A stretch of DNA of 64,000 nucleotides from Mucilaginibacter lappiensis (GCF_900155965.1 NZ_FTMG01000004.1:186001-250000), one strand, 5' to 3'; numbered from the stretch's first letter, positions 1 through 9,780 are shown. Notes: generated from the sequence alone by a model not told the origin. Program-made: numbers and translations.

Positions 1-1
1 T

Positions 2-574
2 ACCGGCAATATGTCTAAAAATTGGAAATCAAATGGGCTTGGTAAGGTAATAACATTGCCGGGTATTGATGGTAAGTGGCTGACATTACAAAATTTTTGC
101 TCTTATAAGTTAACCAATCCACATTCGCTGCCAGCAAAATTTACTATTGAATTTGATATTGTTGCTTCTGCTGATAAAACGGAGGACCTATCGCCCGTAA
201 TATTTGGTTTTGCAAAAGATAATAGTGTAAGCCAATATGTACCGGATGCTTATAATGCTGGTGGTATAAATGCTGTCAGTATAAGATATTCTAATGGCGA
301 TGAAGTTAATATTGCCAGCAGCGCTACAAATTTTGATGCTTCTACCAAGCTCGATCTGGTTAGCTATGCTAATCAAATTATGCACGTTTCCATTGCTGTT
401 GATGGCGACAGGATGCGTGTTTATCTTGATAAAGCCAAAGTGGCTAATGCTTTGCTGTTTAATAAAAACAGGGTAAAATATTTTTTCCTTAGTGCTCCTA
501 TTAAATCAGACAATAAAAGCAAGGTGGTTGTTAGTAATTTTAAGATAGCTACTTATAAATCACAATCGAAGTAA
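2..574 (+). CDS. C-terminal part of a putative cell-surface or OmpA-associated protein (5' truncated by window)
   Basis: The frame is open to the left edge of the window (codons for T-G-N precede the first ATG at 11), so this is probably the end of a longer gene rather than a 187-residue protein. The residues form alternating beta-type segments, with phrases such as LPAKFTIEFDIV, INAVSIRYSNG and MHVSIAVDGDRMRVYLD. This resembles the LamG/concanavalin-like jelly-roll segment found upstream of, or inside, OmpA-family proteins of Sphingobacteriaceae. That comparison is from memory and is not tested here. There is no signal peptide, which fits a truncated N-terminus. It is followed by a 90-bp gap and folD on the same strand. 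The function is not known; extracytoplasmic binding is a guess from the fold. Confidence 0.55.
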   Translation, partial: TGNMSKNWKSNGLGKVITLPGIDGKWLTLQNFCSYKLTNPHSLPAKFTIEFDIVASADKTEDLSPVIFGFAKDNSVSQYVPDAYNAGGINAVSIRYSNGDEVNIASSATNFDASTKLDLVSYANQIMHVSIAVDGDRMRVYLDKAKVANALLFNKNRVKYFFLSAPIKSDNKSKVVVSNFKIATYKSQSK

Positions 575-664
575 ATTAATCAAATTAACATATACCAACG
601 TTTTACGCTGTTTACTGTTATTTGATTCTTTAATATAGTATATAAAAGCATTATTAATACTTGT

Positions 665-1546
665 ATGCAATTACTTGACGGAAAGTACGTATCAGAAAAA
701 CTTAAGGTTGAAGTAGCCGAAGAAGCGGCTAAAATATTACAACGAACCGGCAGGCAACCGCACTTGGTGGCCGTATTGGTTGGTCATGATGGTGGCAGCG
801 AGACCTATGTGGCCAGCAAAATGAAAAACTGTGAAAAGGTTGGTTTTAAATCAACCCTGGTACGTTATGAGGACAATGTAACTGAAGAAGAACTGTTAAA
901 GAAAGTAGAGGAGCTAAACGCTGATGCGGATATCGATGGCATCATCGTGCAGCTTCCCCTACCTAAACATATCGATCCGGAAAAAGTAACCGAACGCATT
1001 GATCATCGTAAAGATGTGGATGGATTTCACCCGGTAAACCTGGGTCGCATGCAACGTAATTTACCTTCATTTATACCAGCTACGCCTTATGGCATCACCC
1101 TGATGCTGAAAGAATATGGTATCGATACGGTGGGTAAACATTGTGTGGTTGTTGGTCGCAGCAATATTGTAGGCTCGCCGATGAGCATTTTAATGGCCCG
1201 CAATACTACGCCTGGTAATTGTACGGTTACTATATGCCACAGTCGTACTCCTGATATTAAAAGCATTACTTTACAGGCTGATATTTTGATCGTAGCTATT
1301 GGCAAAAAGAATTTTATCACGGCAGATATGGTAAAAGATGGTGTAGTGGTAGTTGATGTGGGTATGAACCGCGAAACCTCTGCCCTAACCAAATCGGGCT
1401 ACAAACTATATGGCGACGTTGACTTTGAAAACGTAGCTCCAAAGTCGTCATGGATAACCCCGGTACCGGGCGGCGTTGGCTTAATGACCATTATAGGTTT
1501 GCTTAAAAATACATTGGCTTCGGCTAATAAAGAGATTTATCAATAA
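665..1546 (+). CDS. folD: Bifunctional methylenetetrahydrofolate dehydrogenase / methenyltetrahydrofolate cyclohydrolase
   Basis: This 293-residue cytosolic enzyme interconverts 5,10-methylene-, 5,10-methenyl- and 10-formyl-tetrahydrofolate with NADP+, supplying one-carbon units for purines and formyl-Met. The length is normal for FolD. Visible signatures are YVASK near residues 48-52 (the catalytic Tyr and Lys of the family), [10 protein letters not shown] near 100, DVDGFHPVN near 120, the Rossmann segment [13 protein letters not shown] near 165-177 and [10 protein letters not shown] near 268. The ATG at 665 gives the full N-terminus, and no better upstream start exists. It appears monocistronic and is followed by a strong inverted repeat at 1557-1622 that separates it from the convergent antiporter gene. 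Confidence 0.96.
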   Translation: MQLLDGKYVSEKLKVEVAEEAAKILQRTGRQPHLVAVLVGHDGGSETYVASKMKNCEKVGFKSTLVRYEDNVTEEELLKKVEELNADADIDGIIVQLPLPKHIDPEKVTERIDHRKDVDGFHPVNLGRMQRNLPSFIPATPYGITLMLKEYGIDTVGKHCVVVGRSNIVGSPMSILMARNTTPGNCTVTICHSRTPDIKSITLQADILIVAIGKKNFITADMVKDGVVVVDVGMNRETSALTKSGYKLYGDVDFENVAPKSSWITPVPGGVGLMTIIGLLKNTLASANKEIYQ

Positions 1547-1556
1547 GCGGATTAAA

Positions 1557-1622
1557 TTAAGTGAATAGTTGATTGAGTTAAATAGTTCTAACTTAATTCA
1601 GCTCAATCAACTATTCACTTAA
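1557..1622. repeat. Perfect 21-bp inverted repeat with 24-nt loop (dispersed palindrome family 1)
   Basis: The arms are 1557-1577 and 1602-1622 and are exact reverse complements, built around GTGAATAGTTGATTGAG. The element sits between the convergent genes folD and the antiporter, so it could end transcription of both, although it lacks a clean T-run. Related arms occur at 10916-10990, 14921-15009 and 39507-39583. Confidence 0.8.
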
Positions 1623-1634
1623 CCTAACCCTTAT

Positions 1635-3236
1635 TTACTTCAATATCTTCATTTCGGCAAGATCAACCTGCATAGCTTGTCTCCGAATAGCTTCGTCACT
1701 GAATTTTTTCTCTTTTCGGATTTGATAAAGTTCCTTTCGCTGATGCTGATAAATATCTTTTAGCGCTTTTCGATAGATAGCCCTTTGTGTTTGGTGGGCA
1801 TCTCCATGCTCTAGCGAGTCCAGGCGTGCGGTGGCGTGTATAACATTATTTTGCAATTCGGTTTTTAATACCTGTAGTAAATGGTTATTCTCTATTTCAT
1901 CAAAATAATGCTCATCGAGTCTTTTTAGCGCCACCTCTGTCAGCCTGATCTTGATGGTCATTTCCTGCTGATCTTCGGGTACCGTCGAATCCATATCTTT
2001 TATATTCATCCATTTAACCAGCACCGGCAATGTAAATCCTTGAAATACCAGCGTTACCAATATCACCACGAATGTGATAAATATGATGAGGTTACGATGT
2101 GGGAACGCTTGCCCTGCATGAGTTATTAGTGGCAATGAAAGCGCTGCTGCCAGCGAAACCACGCCACGCATTCCGGCCCATCCTACAATAAAAGGGTTCT
2201 TCCAACCCGGATCAGGTTCCGTTGTGCGGATACTTTTGAATAGCCAGCGGGGCACGTAAGTACCGGGATAGATCCAGATCAATCTGATCAAAATAACCAC
2301 TGCGCTGATGATCAATCCGTATCGCCAGGCTTCAGCTTGTGAATAGCCGTCCAGTCCTTTCATAATAGTGGGCAGTTCCAGTCCGATGAGTATAAAAACC
2401 AATCCGTTAAGAATAATAACCAGGGTTGACCATACATTGATGGTTTGCATACGACTTTGCCCGTCGGTAAATATTTCATGCGACCGGTAAGATAGAAATA
2501 AACCTCCGCTTACCACCGCCATGATGCCGGAATAGTGAAACTGTTCGGCTGCCAGGTACATAAAGTATGGCGATAACAGCGTAAGCGCAGCATCTATACC
2601 CGCAGTTGTTGGCAAAAAACGGTGAACAACATACATTACATGGGCTACAGCCAGACCAATCACTATCCCCATAAACGTAACCACAAAAAACTCCGAGACT
2701 GCCTGATTCAAAGAAAAGTGCCCAGTTAGCACTGCCGCCAAGGCAAACCGTAGCACAATTAAGCTGGAAGCATCATTAACCAGGCTCTCGCCTTCCAATA
2801 TAGTTGTTATTCTTTTGGGTATCTTAATGTTCTTTAAAACCGAAGTGGCAGCAACAGCATCTGGTGGTGATATGATTCCCCCTAATAAAAAGCCCATTGG
2901 AAGGGTAAAACCCGGTATAATGACGGTAGCCAGAAAGGCAATGATGGTTGAAGTAAAAATAACCAATCCAAATGCCAGCAAGCTTATTGGGCGCCTCCAT
3001 TTCCAGAAATCGTTCCACGACGTATACCAGGCGGCCTCATATAGCAATGGGGGTAAAAATATCAGGAATATCAGGTCGGGGTCAATGGTTATGACAGGTA
3101 TTTTGGGTATATAGCTGATAACCAGGCCGGCCAAAACTAAAAATATAGGATAGGCTATATTGAGCTTTTTTGCCAGCATAATGAGCATAAAAGCGGCAAA
3201 TAATAATACCAGGAATTGCAACAGGGAATAATGCAT
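1635..3236 (-). CDS. Na+/H+ antiporter, CPA1 (NhaP/NHE-like) family
   Basis: This 533-residue inner-membrane protein probably exchanges Na+ (or K+) for protons for pH and cation homeostasis. The first 410 or so residues contain about 12 hydrophobic segments. Family signatures are FLPPLLYEAAW near 80-90, SPPDAVAATS near 122-131 and the GESLVNDASS segment near 148-157, whose Asn-Asp pair is the CPA1 ion-binding region. Residues from about 420 to the end are hydrophilic and helical with many charged residues, the usual cytosolic regulatory tail. It lies 42 bp downstream of the Rieske gene on the same strand and may share its transcript. Whether it prefers Na+ or K+ cannot be read from the sequence. 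Confidence 0.9.
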   Translation of the reverse strand: MHYSLLQFLVLLFAAFMLIMLAKKLNIAYPIFLVLAGLVISYIPKIPVITIDPDLIFLIFLPPLLYEAAWYTSWNDFWKWRRPISLLAFGLVIFTSTIIAFLATVIIPGFTLPMGFLLGGIISPPDAVAATSVLKNIKIPKRITTILEGESLVNDASSLIVLRFALAAVLTGHFSLNQAVSEFFVVTFMGIVIGLAVAHVMYVVHRFLPTTAGIDAALTLLSPYFMYLAAEQFHYSGIMAVVSGGLFLSYRSHEIFTDGQSRMQTINVWSTLVIILNGLVFILIGLELPTIMKGLDGYSQAEAWRYGLIISAVVILIRLIWIYPGTYVPRWLFKSIRTTEPDPGWKNPFIVGWAGMRGVVSLAAALSLPLITHAGQAFPHRNLIIFITFVVILVTLVFQGFTLPVLVKWMNIKDMDSTVPEDQQEMTIKIRLTEVALKRLDEHYFDEIENNHLLQVLKTELQNNVIHATARLDSLEHGDAHQTQRAIYRKALKDIYQHQRKELYQIRKEKKFSDEAIRRQAMQVDLAEMKILK

Positions 3237-3278
3237 AGCTAAAGATCAATAAAACTTTATGAAAAATTTGACCGGGTT

Positions 3279-3611
3279 TTACTTTCCACTTAGCCGATCC
3301 CAAAAAGACTTTATACCTACATAGATACCATCATCCCGGATATCAACCAAATAGGTTGTAACAAAATCGTTTTGCCCCTCTCCTCCTTTACCCGTTTCCA
3401 GATTGTAGGTATACCGGTGATATGGGCATACGATTTTACCTTTTACACACAAGCCTTCGCTCAAATCGGCTCCGGCATGTGGACAAATGGCCAAAAGGGC
3501 GTAAATCTGCCCTTCAAAACCAACCAGGCAAATACTCTTGCCCCCAATCTTTACTTTGGTAATAAATGGTTCATTGGTATATGGAACCCCAGGTATCTTA
3601 TACCACTTCAT
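3279..3611 (-). CDS. Rieske [2Fe-2S] ferredoxin-like protein
   Basis: This is a stand-alone 110-residue Rieske domain. The cluster ligands are C43-x-H45 (CPHAG) and C62-x2-H65 (CPYHR), separated by 16 residues, which is the canonical Rieske spacing. There is no transmembrane anchor or signal peptide, so it resembles soluble Rieske ferredoxins such as the NirD type that pass electrons to oxygenases or reductases, not the cytochrome bc1 subunit. No partner oxygenase is adjacent. The upstream neighbour is a lipoprotein gene (38-bp gap) and the downstream one is an antiporter (42-bp gap), so context does not identify the redox partner. The fold is certain; the role is unknown. Confidence 0.88.
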   Translation of the reverse strand: MKWYKIPGVPYTNEPFITKVKIGGKSICLVGFEGQIYALLAICPHAGADLSEGLCVKGKIVCPYHRYTYNLETGKGGEGQNDFVTTYLVDIRDDGIYVGIKSFWDRLSGK

Positions 3612-3649
3612 GAAATATACGTGTTGAACTGTAAAAGTAATGATTGACC

Positions 3650-4414
3650 CTAAAAATCAATCTTTAAATTCATTACCGCCGGGTTTTTAATCACCTCGTC
3701 CATACTGGTAAGCAGTGTTACGCTGCGTCTGTCGGCAGAAAGTATGGCTTTAGGGTTATTTAACTTTTTAACCGGTTTGGCAAACTTTAGGATCACTTTA
3801 TAAGGCATATCTATCAGCATAGCTTTGGCCATCATAAAGGTTGATTGGGTTTTCTTTAAGAAAGCATTGAATTTTACCTTATCAATTATACGATAAAACT
3901 TATGCGGTGTGATATCATACGAATAGTAATCCTGACCGGCTACCATTTGCCGGGCATCAAAGCTTTTACTAGCTTTATCGGCACTGGCAAATGCATTGAT
4001 ACGACTGTTGAGGGCTATTTTTGAAAGGTTTTGAAGATAGTATTGTAAATCAGCGGCATTTTTAGCTACATGGGTGATATTTACTTTCATGATACTTTTT
4101 TTAAGGTTCATGCTAATAGAAAGATCACTGGTTTTGGCCATATTGGTTTCTTCGATACTCATTTTTTGCTGAGTACTATCGGGCATCGCGCTATAAAAAT
4201 TAAGTGTGGTATCCTTAACCAAACTAAATTGAGGTGTTTCCTTTACCGAGTCAGACATCAGGTTTACCAATACGGATACTGCCTTGCTCATATCAAAACC
4301 ATAAACAACATTACAGCTGCCATCGGCTTTAAAATCGTATTGTTCTTCAATATCGACACATGAGCTCAAACATAAAATGGCCAGAAAAATTAGGGGTAAG
4401 TAGATTTTTTTCAT
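3650..4414 (-). CDS. Putative lipoprotein of unknown function
   Basis: This is a 254-residue protein with a clear lipoprotein signal peptide: basic MKK, a hydrophobic stretch, and the lipobox L-S-S-C with Cys19 as the lipidated residue. The mature part has no domain I recognise. It is rich in Lys, Ser and Asp and contains several beta-type segments. It begins with EEQYDFKADGSCNVVYGFD, which recalls proteins that start with a repeated acidic/aromatic strand motif, but I cannot assign a family. It is first in a possible three-gene reverse-strand group with the Rieske protein and the antiporter (gaps 38 and 42 bp). It is probably anchored in the cell envelope. Confidence 0.72.
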   Translation of the reverse strand: MKKIYLPLIFLAILCLSSCVDIEEQYDFKADGSCNVVYGFDMSKAVSVLVNLMSDSVKETPQFSLVKDTTLNFYSAMPDSTQQKMSIEETNMAKTSDLSISMNLKKSIMKVNITHVAKNAADLQYYLQNLSKIALNSRINAFASADKASKSFDARQMVAGQDYYSYDITPHKFYRIIDKVKFNAFLKKTQSTFMMAKAMLIDMPYKVILKFAKPVKKLNNPKAILSADRRSVTLLTSMDEVIKNPAVMNLKIDF

Positions 4415-4595
4415 CGGCTAGTGGTTTTAGGTTTATGAGGTTTTCATATCAGTTAAGTTAAGCCGGTATTAATTCGGTACCCGCTATTAAAATTGAAGTA
4501 ATAATAAATATTATTAATCGTATTAAAAAGAACAAATCACGTAAACGTTTTACCTTACGCTTACCATTCGCCTTTACGCTTTCAGCTTTAATAGG

Positions 4596-4603
4596 TAACT
4601 TCG
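4596..4603 (+). promoter_or_regulatory. Candidate -7 promoter element for queE
   Basis: TAACTTCG matches the Bacteroidota -7 consensus TAnnTTTG at all but one base and ends 8 nt before the queE ATG at 4612. No convincing -33 TTTG is visible. Confidence 0.4.
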
Positions 4604-4611
4604 CAAAAATT

Positions 4612-5235
4612 ATGGCACACCAGATTCCAGACGATGGCACGCTGCTCCCTTTAATGGAGGAGTTTTATACGATACAGGGCGAAGGATACAATACAGGCAA
4701 AGCGGCTTATTTTATACGCCTCGGTGGTTGTGATGTAGGCTGCCATTGGTGCGATGTTAAAGAGAGCTGGGATGCCGAACTGCATCCACTTACCGCGACA
4801 GATCAAATAGTGGTTAATGCCTCTGTTCATCCCTCAAAAGCTGTTGTGGTTACTGGCGGCGAGCCGTTGATCTACAATTTGGATTATCTAACCAGTCAAT
4901 TACATGAAAAGGGTATCAAAACTTTTATAGAAACATCAGGGGCCTATCCGCTTTCGGGCGATTGGGATTGGATTTGTCTTTCACCCAAAAAATTCAAGGC
5001 GCCTATGCCTCACGTAGCCGAAAACGCCCATGAGCTAAAGGTGATCGTATTTAATAAATCAGATTTTGAATGGGCCGAGTATCATGCCAAAATGGTATCG
5101 CCAGATTGTAAGTTATATCTACAGCCCGAATGGTCAAAATCAAAAGAAATGACACCGCTTATTGTTGATTATGTGATGAACAACCCGCAGTGGGAAATAT
5201 CATTGCAAACGCATAAATATTTGAATATTCCTTAA
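4612..5235 (+). CDS. queE: 7-carboxy-7-deazaguanine synthase (queuosine pathway radical SAM enzyme)
   Basis: This enzyme converts 6-carboxytetrahydropterin to 7-carboxy-7-deazaguanine, the ring-contraction step of preQ0/queuosine biosynthesis, using SAM and a [4Fe-4S] cluster. The protein has 207 residues. The radical-SAM motif is C40-x3-C44-x2-C47 (CDVGCHWC), followed by the GGEP motif (VVTGGEPL) near residue 85. The N-terminal EFYTIQGEG is typical of QueE, as is the short, partial TIM barrel. The start at 4612 follows a -7-like box. No other queuosine genes are adjacent, so it seems to be an isolated pathway gene. Confidence 0.95.
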   Translation: MAHQIPDDGTLLPLMEEFYTIQGEGYNTGKAAYFIRLGGCDVGCHWCDVKESWDAELHPLTATDQIVVNASVHPSKAVVVTGGEPLIYNLDYLTSQLHEKGIKTFIETSGAYPLSGDWDWICLSPKKFKAPMPHVAENAHELKVIVFNKSDFEWAEYHAKMVSPDCKLYLQPEWSKSKEMTPLIVDYVMNNPQWEISLQTHKYLNIP

Positions 5236-5335
5236 TATTTGTAACTTACGGTAACATTTATCGTATCAAAACAGATGTAACCTTAATGAGTAATTACTCA
5301 TGATAGCCTCATCTCTGTTTAACTACAAACTATTG

Positions 5336-7237
5336 ATGAAAATTGTAACCATCCTGATTTTATCAATTTTTCTTTCTGTTGCTACCCGGGCGCAGCAGAG
5401 CCAATATACTACCAGCAAAAAGGAAGCGATAAAGTATTTTGCCAAGGCCAATCAAAACCTTGATGATCATTTATATGATGAGGCCATTGCAAGTCTTCAA
5501 AATGCTATTAAAGAAGATCCGAAATTTGTGGAAGCTCATGCCCAGCTTGCTGATGTATTTCGATTAAGACATTTATATAAACCGGCCATTGAGGAATACT
5601 TAAAGGTTATTTTGCTCAATCCAGATTTTAACCGTTCGGTATATCTCAAAATTGGTGAAGCCGAAATAACGGAAGCTAAATATTCCCAGGCGCAGCAGCA
5701 TCTGGAAAAATATTTAACTTATCCCGACATCACCCCTGCCAATAAGTTGTATGGGCAAAAACTTATTGCTGATGCTAAATTCAGTATCCAGGCAATACAG
5801 CATCCGGTAGCATTTAAACCCGTGAATATGGGGCCAGAAATCAATACGGCTAATGATGAATATCTGCCGGTTGCAACAGCCGATCAATCTTTGTTGATAT
5901 TTACCCGGAAGATTAATAATAACGAAGATTTTTATAAAAGCGCCAACATCAACGGAAAGTGGCAAACCGCTACTTATCTGAGTGATCAGATCAACACAGC
6001 ACAATATAATGAAGGGGCGCAGTCTATTTCGCAGGATGGTAAGTATTTGTTTTTTACAGGCTGTAACCGCCCAGATGGGTTGGGTAGATGTGATATTTAC
6101 ATTGCTCAGAAAAAAGGCGACGACTGGGGTAAACCGGTTGATCTGAGTCCACCGGTAAATACCTCCGGATGGGAATCGCAGCCATCCATTAGTGCTGATG
6201 GACGTACACTTTATTTTGTAAGTAACCGGGCGGGTGGCTACGGGGGGTATGACATATGGAAATCGACCTTGAGTAATAAAGGCTGGGGACCTGTAGAAAA
6301 TCTCGGGCCTAATATTAATACAGCCTATAATGAGCAATCCCCCTTTATTCATGCTGATGATAGTACACTTTATTTTAGCTCCAATGGGTGGCCTGGCTTA
6401 GGTAATAAGGATCTTTTTGTAAGTCGTTTAGGTAAAGATGGTAAGTGGCAAAAGCCCGAAAATTTAGGCTATCCCATTAACTCTAATGGTGACGAAAACG
6501 GACTTACCTTAACCGCAAACGGCAATATCGCTTTTTTTGCATCAGATAACCTCAATGGCTATGGCGGTTATGATGTTTATACCTTTGAATTGCCCCTAAA
6601 TGTAAGACCGCATGTGGTAACTTATGTAAAAGGAAATGTGCACGATGCTAAGACCAATCATCCGCTGGAAGCAGCCGTAGAGATCATAGATCTGCAAAGT
6701 AATCAACCAGTTTATCAGGATTATAGCAGTGATGATGAAGGCAGCTTTCTGGCGACCATTACTTCGGGTAAAAATTATGGTTTGAATATCTCCAAAAGTG
6801 GTTATATGTTTTATTCAGAAAACTTTTCGCTGATCGGGTATAAAGCTAAAAATCCGTTTAACATTTCCGTTTCATTATCCCCTATTGATGTGGGCAATAA
6901 GGTGATCCTGAAGAATATATTCTTCGATACCAATAAATTCGACCTGGAGTCCGAATCAAAAGCGGAGTTGATGAAACTGATTGAATTTTTAACCGTAAAT
7001 CCGTCTGTACATATTGAAATATCAGGTCATACCGATGATGTTGGGCCCGATCAGATCAATCAGACATTGTCCGAGAGCCGGGCTAAATCTGTATATCAAT
7101 ATTTAATTACCAATGGTATTACTGCCACCCGTTTGGTTTATAAAGGTTATGGTAAAACACAGCCAATAGCGCCTAATGATACCGACGAAAACAGGGCAAA
7201 AAACCGCCGTACCGAATTTAAGATCATTTCTAAATAA
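5336..7237 (+). CDS. OmpA-family outer-membrane protein with TPR, PD40 beta-propeller and carboxypeptidase-regulatory domains
   Basis: I choose the ATG at 5336, which begins MKIVTILILSIFLS, a good signal peptide ending near A-Q-Q. The open frame reaches 5300, but those residues would spoil the signal. The mature protein (about 633 residues in all) has TPR-like helices around residues 30-135, then four or five PD40/WD40-like blades around 170-410 (QSISQDGKYLFF, QPSISADGRTLYFVSNR, DDSTLYFSSNGWPG). A carboxypeptidase-regulatory-like beta domain follows near 430-510, and a C-terminal OmpA peptidoglycan-binding domain (GHTDDVGPDQINQTLSESRA) near 520-633. This layout is common in Bacteroidota and resembles the PorE/gliding-motility-associated OmpA proteins. 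It is probably periplasmic and tethered to peptidoglycan. The specific role is unknown. Confidence 0.9.
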   Translation: MKIVTILILSIFLSVATRAQQSQYTTSKKEAIKYFAKANQNLDDHLYDEAIASLQNAIKEDPKFVEAHAQLADVFRLRHLYKPAIEEYLKVILLNPDFNRSVYLKIGEAEITEAKYSQAQQHLEKYLTYPDITPANKLYGQKLIADAKFSIQAIQHPVAFKPVNMGPEINTANDEYLPVATADQSLLIFTRKINNNEDFYKSANINGKWQTATYLSDQINTAQYNEGAQSISQDGKYLFFTGCNRPDGLGRCDIYIAQKKGDDWGKPVDLSPPVNTSGWESQPSISADGRTLYFVSNRAGGYGGYDIWKSTLSNKGWGPVENLGPNINTAYNEQSPFIHADDSTLYFSSNGWPGLGNKDLFVSRLGKDGKWQKPENLGYPINSNGDENGLTLTANGNIAFFASDNLNGYGGYDVYTFELPLNVRPHVVTYVKGNVHDAKTNHPLEAAVEIIDLQSNQPVYQDYSSDDEGSFLATITSGKNYGLNISKSGYMFYSENFSLIGYKAKNPFNISVSLSPIDVGNKVILKNIFFDTNKFDLESESKAELMKLIEFLTVNPSVHIEISGHTDDVGPDQINQTLSESRAKSVYQYLITNGITATRLVYKGYGKTQPIAPNDTDENRAKNRRTEFKIISK

Positions 7238-7335
7238 GAAAAGTGCTGCGCTCTGGTAAAGCTTTTGGTTTTAAGAACGCAAAGTTCGACCGATTATACC
7301 CAGATTTATGGTGAATAATAAATGCAATCAGACAT

Positions 7336-7372
7336 AAAAAAGCTTTTAGCAATCCGCTAAAAACTTTTTTTA
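7336..7372. terminator. Bidirectional intrinsic terminator between the OmpA gene and recQ
   Basis: The near-perfect stem AGCTTTTAGC / GCTAAAAACT has a 5-nt loop (AATCC), with T-rich tracts on both sides (AAACTTTTTTTA on +, CTTTTTTATG on -). It lies between the stop codons of convergent genes, so it suits both. Confidence 0.75.
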
Positions 7373-7384
7373 TTTTGGTTGTTT

Positions 7385-9580
7385 TTAGTTGCCCATTTCT
7401 GATATGAACTTGATGCGCATTAATTGTACCTCTTCACGGGTATAATCATCGCCTCCTAATTCGGCTAAGGCGTCATCAATAGAGTCAACTTCGGCCGTGC
7501 GGAAGTAATCAAATACTTCTTCCTGTTTATCCTCATCTATAACTTCATCGATATAGTAATTCAGGTTAAGTTTTGTGCCTGAGTTAACTATAGTTTCCAC
7601 CTCTTTCAATATCTCTTCGTAGGTGAGCCCTTTGGAGGCTGCAATGTCGTCCAGATTTAAATGGCGATCAATATTTTGAATAATAAAAACCTTAAGAGCC
7701 GATTTATTGGCAGCGCTCTTGATCACCATATCAACCGGACGGTCGATATCATTATCCTCCACATACTTTTGTATCAGATCGGTAAAAGGTTTACCAAACT
7801 TTAAAGCTTTGCCTGCACCCACTCCCGAAATTTGTTTTAACTCCTCGGTAGTGATCGGGTAGTGCGTACACATCTCCTCTAATGATGGATCCTGGAATAT
7901 CACAAATGGAGGCAAACCCTTTTGCTTAGCCAGCTTTTTACGCAAATCTTTAAGCATTTGCAGCAACTGCGTATCTAATGCACCGCCACCTTGTTTAGGG
8001 CCGTCTGCGTCATCATCATCATCCGTTGCTTCCATAGGCTTGTTGAGTATAAAGCGGATGCTGTGCGGGTTATCAATAAAGCTGTTACCGGTTTTGGTTA
8101 AACGAAGTAAACCATACTGATCAATATCTTTAGAAAGATAGTTATTGAGCAAAGCTTGCCTTAACAGCGAGTTCCAAAGATTTTCGCCCTGTTCCTTGCC
8201 CGATCCATAATAATCAAGCGCGTCATGCTCATAATTTTTGATCTGAGCGTTCTCCACCCCCATCAATATGCTGATGATATGCTGATCATCAAACTTTTCG
8301 CCAATATGCCTGATCAGGCTGAGGGCCTTGTGTAAATGCTCCTCGCCATCGAAGTGTTCTTTATGACCGCAGCAGTTATCGCACATATTATTACAGCCTG
8401 CTTCATTGAAATTCTCGCCAAAATAATGGAGTAATTGTTTACGGCGACACACGGAGGACTCGCAATAGTCAATCACTTCTTTTAATATCTGGGTACCGAT
8501 TTCCCGTTCAGCAACCGGTTTATCCTTCATGAATTTCTGAAGCTTATCAATATCTTTTTCAGAATAAAAGGCAACACATACACCTTCACCGCCATCGCGA
8601 CCCGCTCTGCCGGTTTCCTGGTAATAACCTTCCATGCTTTTAGGCACATCGTGGTGTATCACGTAACGAACATCCGGTTTGTCGATACCCATACCAAAGG
8701 CAATCGTAGCTACAATTACCTCCACATCTTCCATCAGGAATTTGTCTTGTGTATCGGCACGTACTTTTGGATCAAGGCCAGCATGATATGGCAAGGCTCT
8801 AACACCATTCAGGTTAAGCGCTTCTGCAACTTCCTCAACTTTTTTGCGGCTAAGGCAATAGATAATGCCCGATTTGCCCTGGTTCTGCTTTACAAACTTC
8901 ACGATCTCCTTAATCACATTGCGTTTGGCACGAACCTCATAAAATAGGTTGGAACGATTAAAAGATGACTTATATACCGTAGAATTGTTCATTTGCAGGT
9001 TTTTCTGTATATCCTGCTGAACTTTTGGGGTAGCTGTAGCTGTTAAAGCGATGATAGGAATATTTTCGCCGATATTGCTTATCACCTGGCGTATTTTGCG
9101 GTACTCGGGTCTGAAATCATGCCCCCATTCAGATATACAGTGCGCTTCGTCAACCGCTACAAATGACACTTGATTAAGTTTTAAGAAATCAATATTCTCC
9201 TGTTTGGTCAGTGATTCGGGTGCAACATATAAAAGTTTGGTTTTTCCGGCCAAAACATCTTCCTTAACTCGGCCTATATCTGATTTGGTAAGTGATGAGT
9301 TTAAAAAGTGAGCTATACTGTCTGAGCCTCCAAAAGCCCTTAACTGATCTACCTGATTTTTCATCAAGGCTATCAGTGGTGAAATTACTATGGCAGTGCC
9401 TTCGCTCATTAATGCCGGCAACTGGTAACACATGGATTTACCACCACCGGTAGGCATGATCACAAAAGTATCATTACCCGCCAGTATGTTAGTTATAATC
9501 GCTTCCTGCTCCCCCTTAAAGTTGTCGAATCCGAAAAAATTCTGGAGATTATCAAATAGCGACTTCTTAGTTTCTATCAT
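7385..9580 (-). CDS. recQ: ATP-dependent DNA helicase RecQ
   Basis: This 731-residue superfamily-2 3'-5' helicase acts in recombinational repair and fork processing. Domains in order are the helicase core with Walker A PTGGGKS at 43-49 and the DEAH box within VAVDEAHCISEWG near 141-153; motif VI QETGRAGRDG near 319; the zinc-binding cysteines (C-x6-C, then CNNMCDNC) near 373-405; a winged-helix RQC region near 410-515; and an HRDC domain near 535-600. A further C-terminal acidic helical region of about 130 residues follows. This long form is usual in Bacteroidota. An Asp-rich linker (ATDDDDDADG) precedes the HRDC domain. It is transcribed alone. Confidence 0.96.
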   Translation of the reverse strand: MIETKKSLFDNLQNFFGFDNFKGEQEAIITNILAGNDTFVIMPTGGGKSMCYQLPALMSEGTAIVISPLIALMKNQVDQLRAFGGSDSIAHFLNSSLTKSDIGRVKEDVLAGKTKLLYVAPESLTKQENIDFLKLNQVSFVAVDEAHCISEWGHDFRPEYRKIRQVISNIGENIPIIALTATATPKVQQDIQKNLQMNNSTVYKSSFNRSNLFYEVRAKRNVIKEIVKFVKQNQGKSGIIYCLSRKKVEEVAEALNLNGVRALPYHAGLDPKVRADTQDKFLMEDVEVIVATIAFGMGIDKPDVRYVIHHDVPKSMEGYYQETGRAGRDGGEGVCVAFYSEKDIDKLQKFMKDKPVAEREIGTQILKEVIDYCESSVCRRKQLLHYFGENFNEAGCNNMCDNCCGHKEHFDGEEHLHKALSLIRHIGEKFDDQHIISILMGVENAQIKNYEHDALDYYGSGKEQGENLWNSLLRQALLNNYLSKDIDQYGLLRLTKTGNSFIDNPHSIRFILNKPMEATDDDDDADGPKQGGGALDTQLLQMLKDLRKKLAKQKGLPPFVIFQDPSLEEMCTHYPITTEELKQISGVGAGKALKFGKPFTDLIQKYVEDNDIDRPVDMVIKSAANKSALKVFIIQNIDRHLNLDDIAASKGLTYEEILKEVETIVNSGTKLNLNYYIDEVIDEDKQEEVFDYFRTAEVDSIDDALAELGGDDYTREEVQLMRIKFISEMGN

Positions 9581-9780
9581 TGTTTAACGTGCTCTTGAAT
9601 TGTATTTAAAAGTTTAAAGTAACAAAATTTAATGAATAAACGATGGATTTACTTTTAAATTTTATACAAATATGATTATTAAATGAAAAACAATTTGTTC
9701 ATTTAGCGCATTTAAATTGCGGACAATTTAGCTATCCAATTATTTAGTTTTATTTCACACATATTTAACAGATTATTGTA

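Noticed and set aside
4458..4640. 60-codon minus-strand frame overlapping the queE start
   Set aside because: It covers the queE promoter and start on the opposite strand, has no family resemblance, and is best explained by chance.
5300..5335. Upstream ATG of the OmpA-family gene
   Set aside because: The extra 12 residues precede a good signal peptide start at 5336 and would push the hydrophobic core away from the N-terminus.
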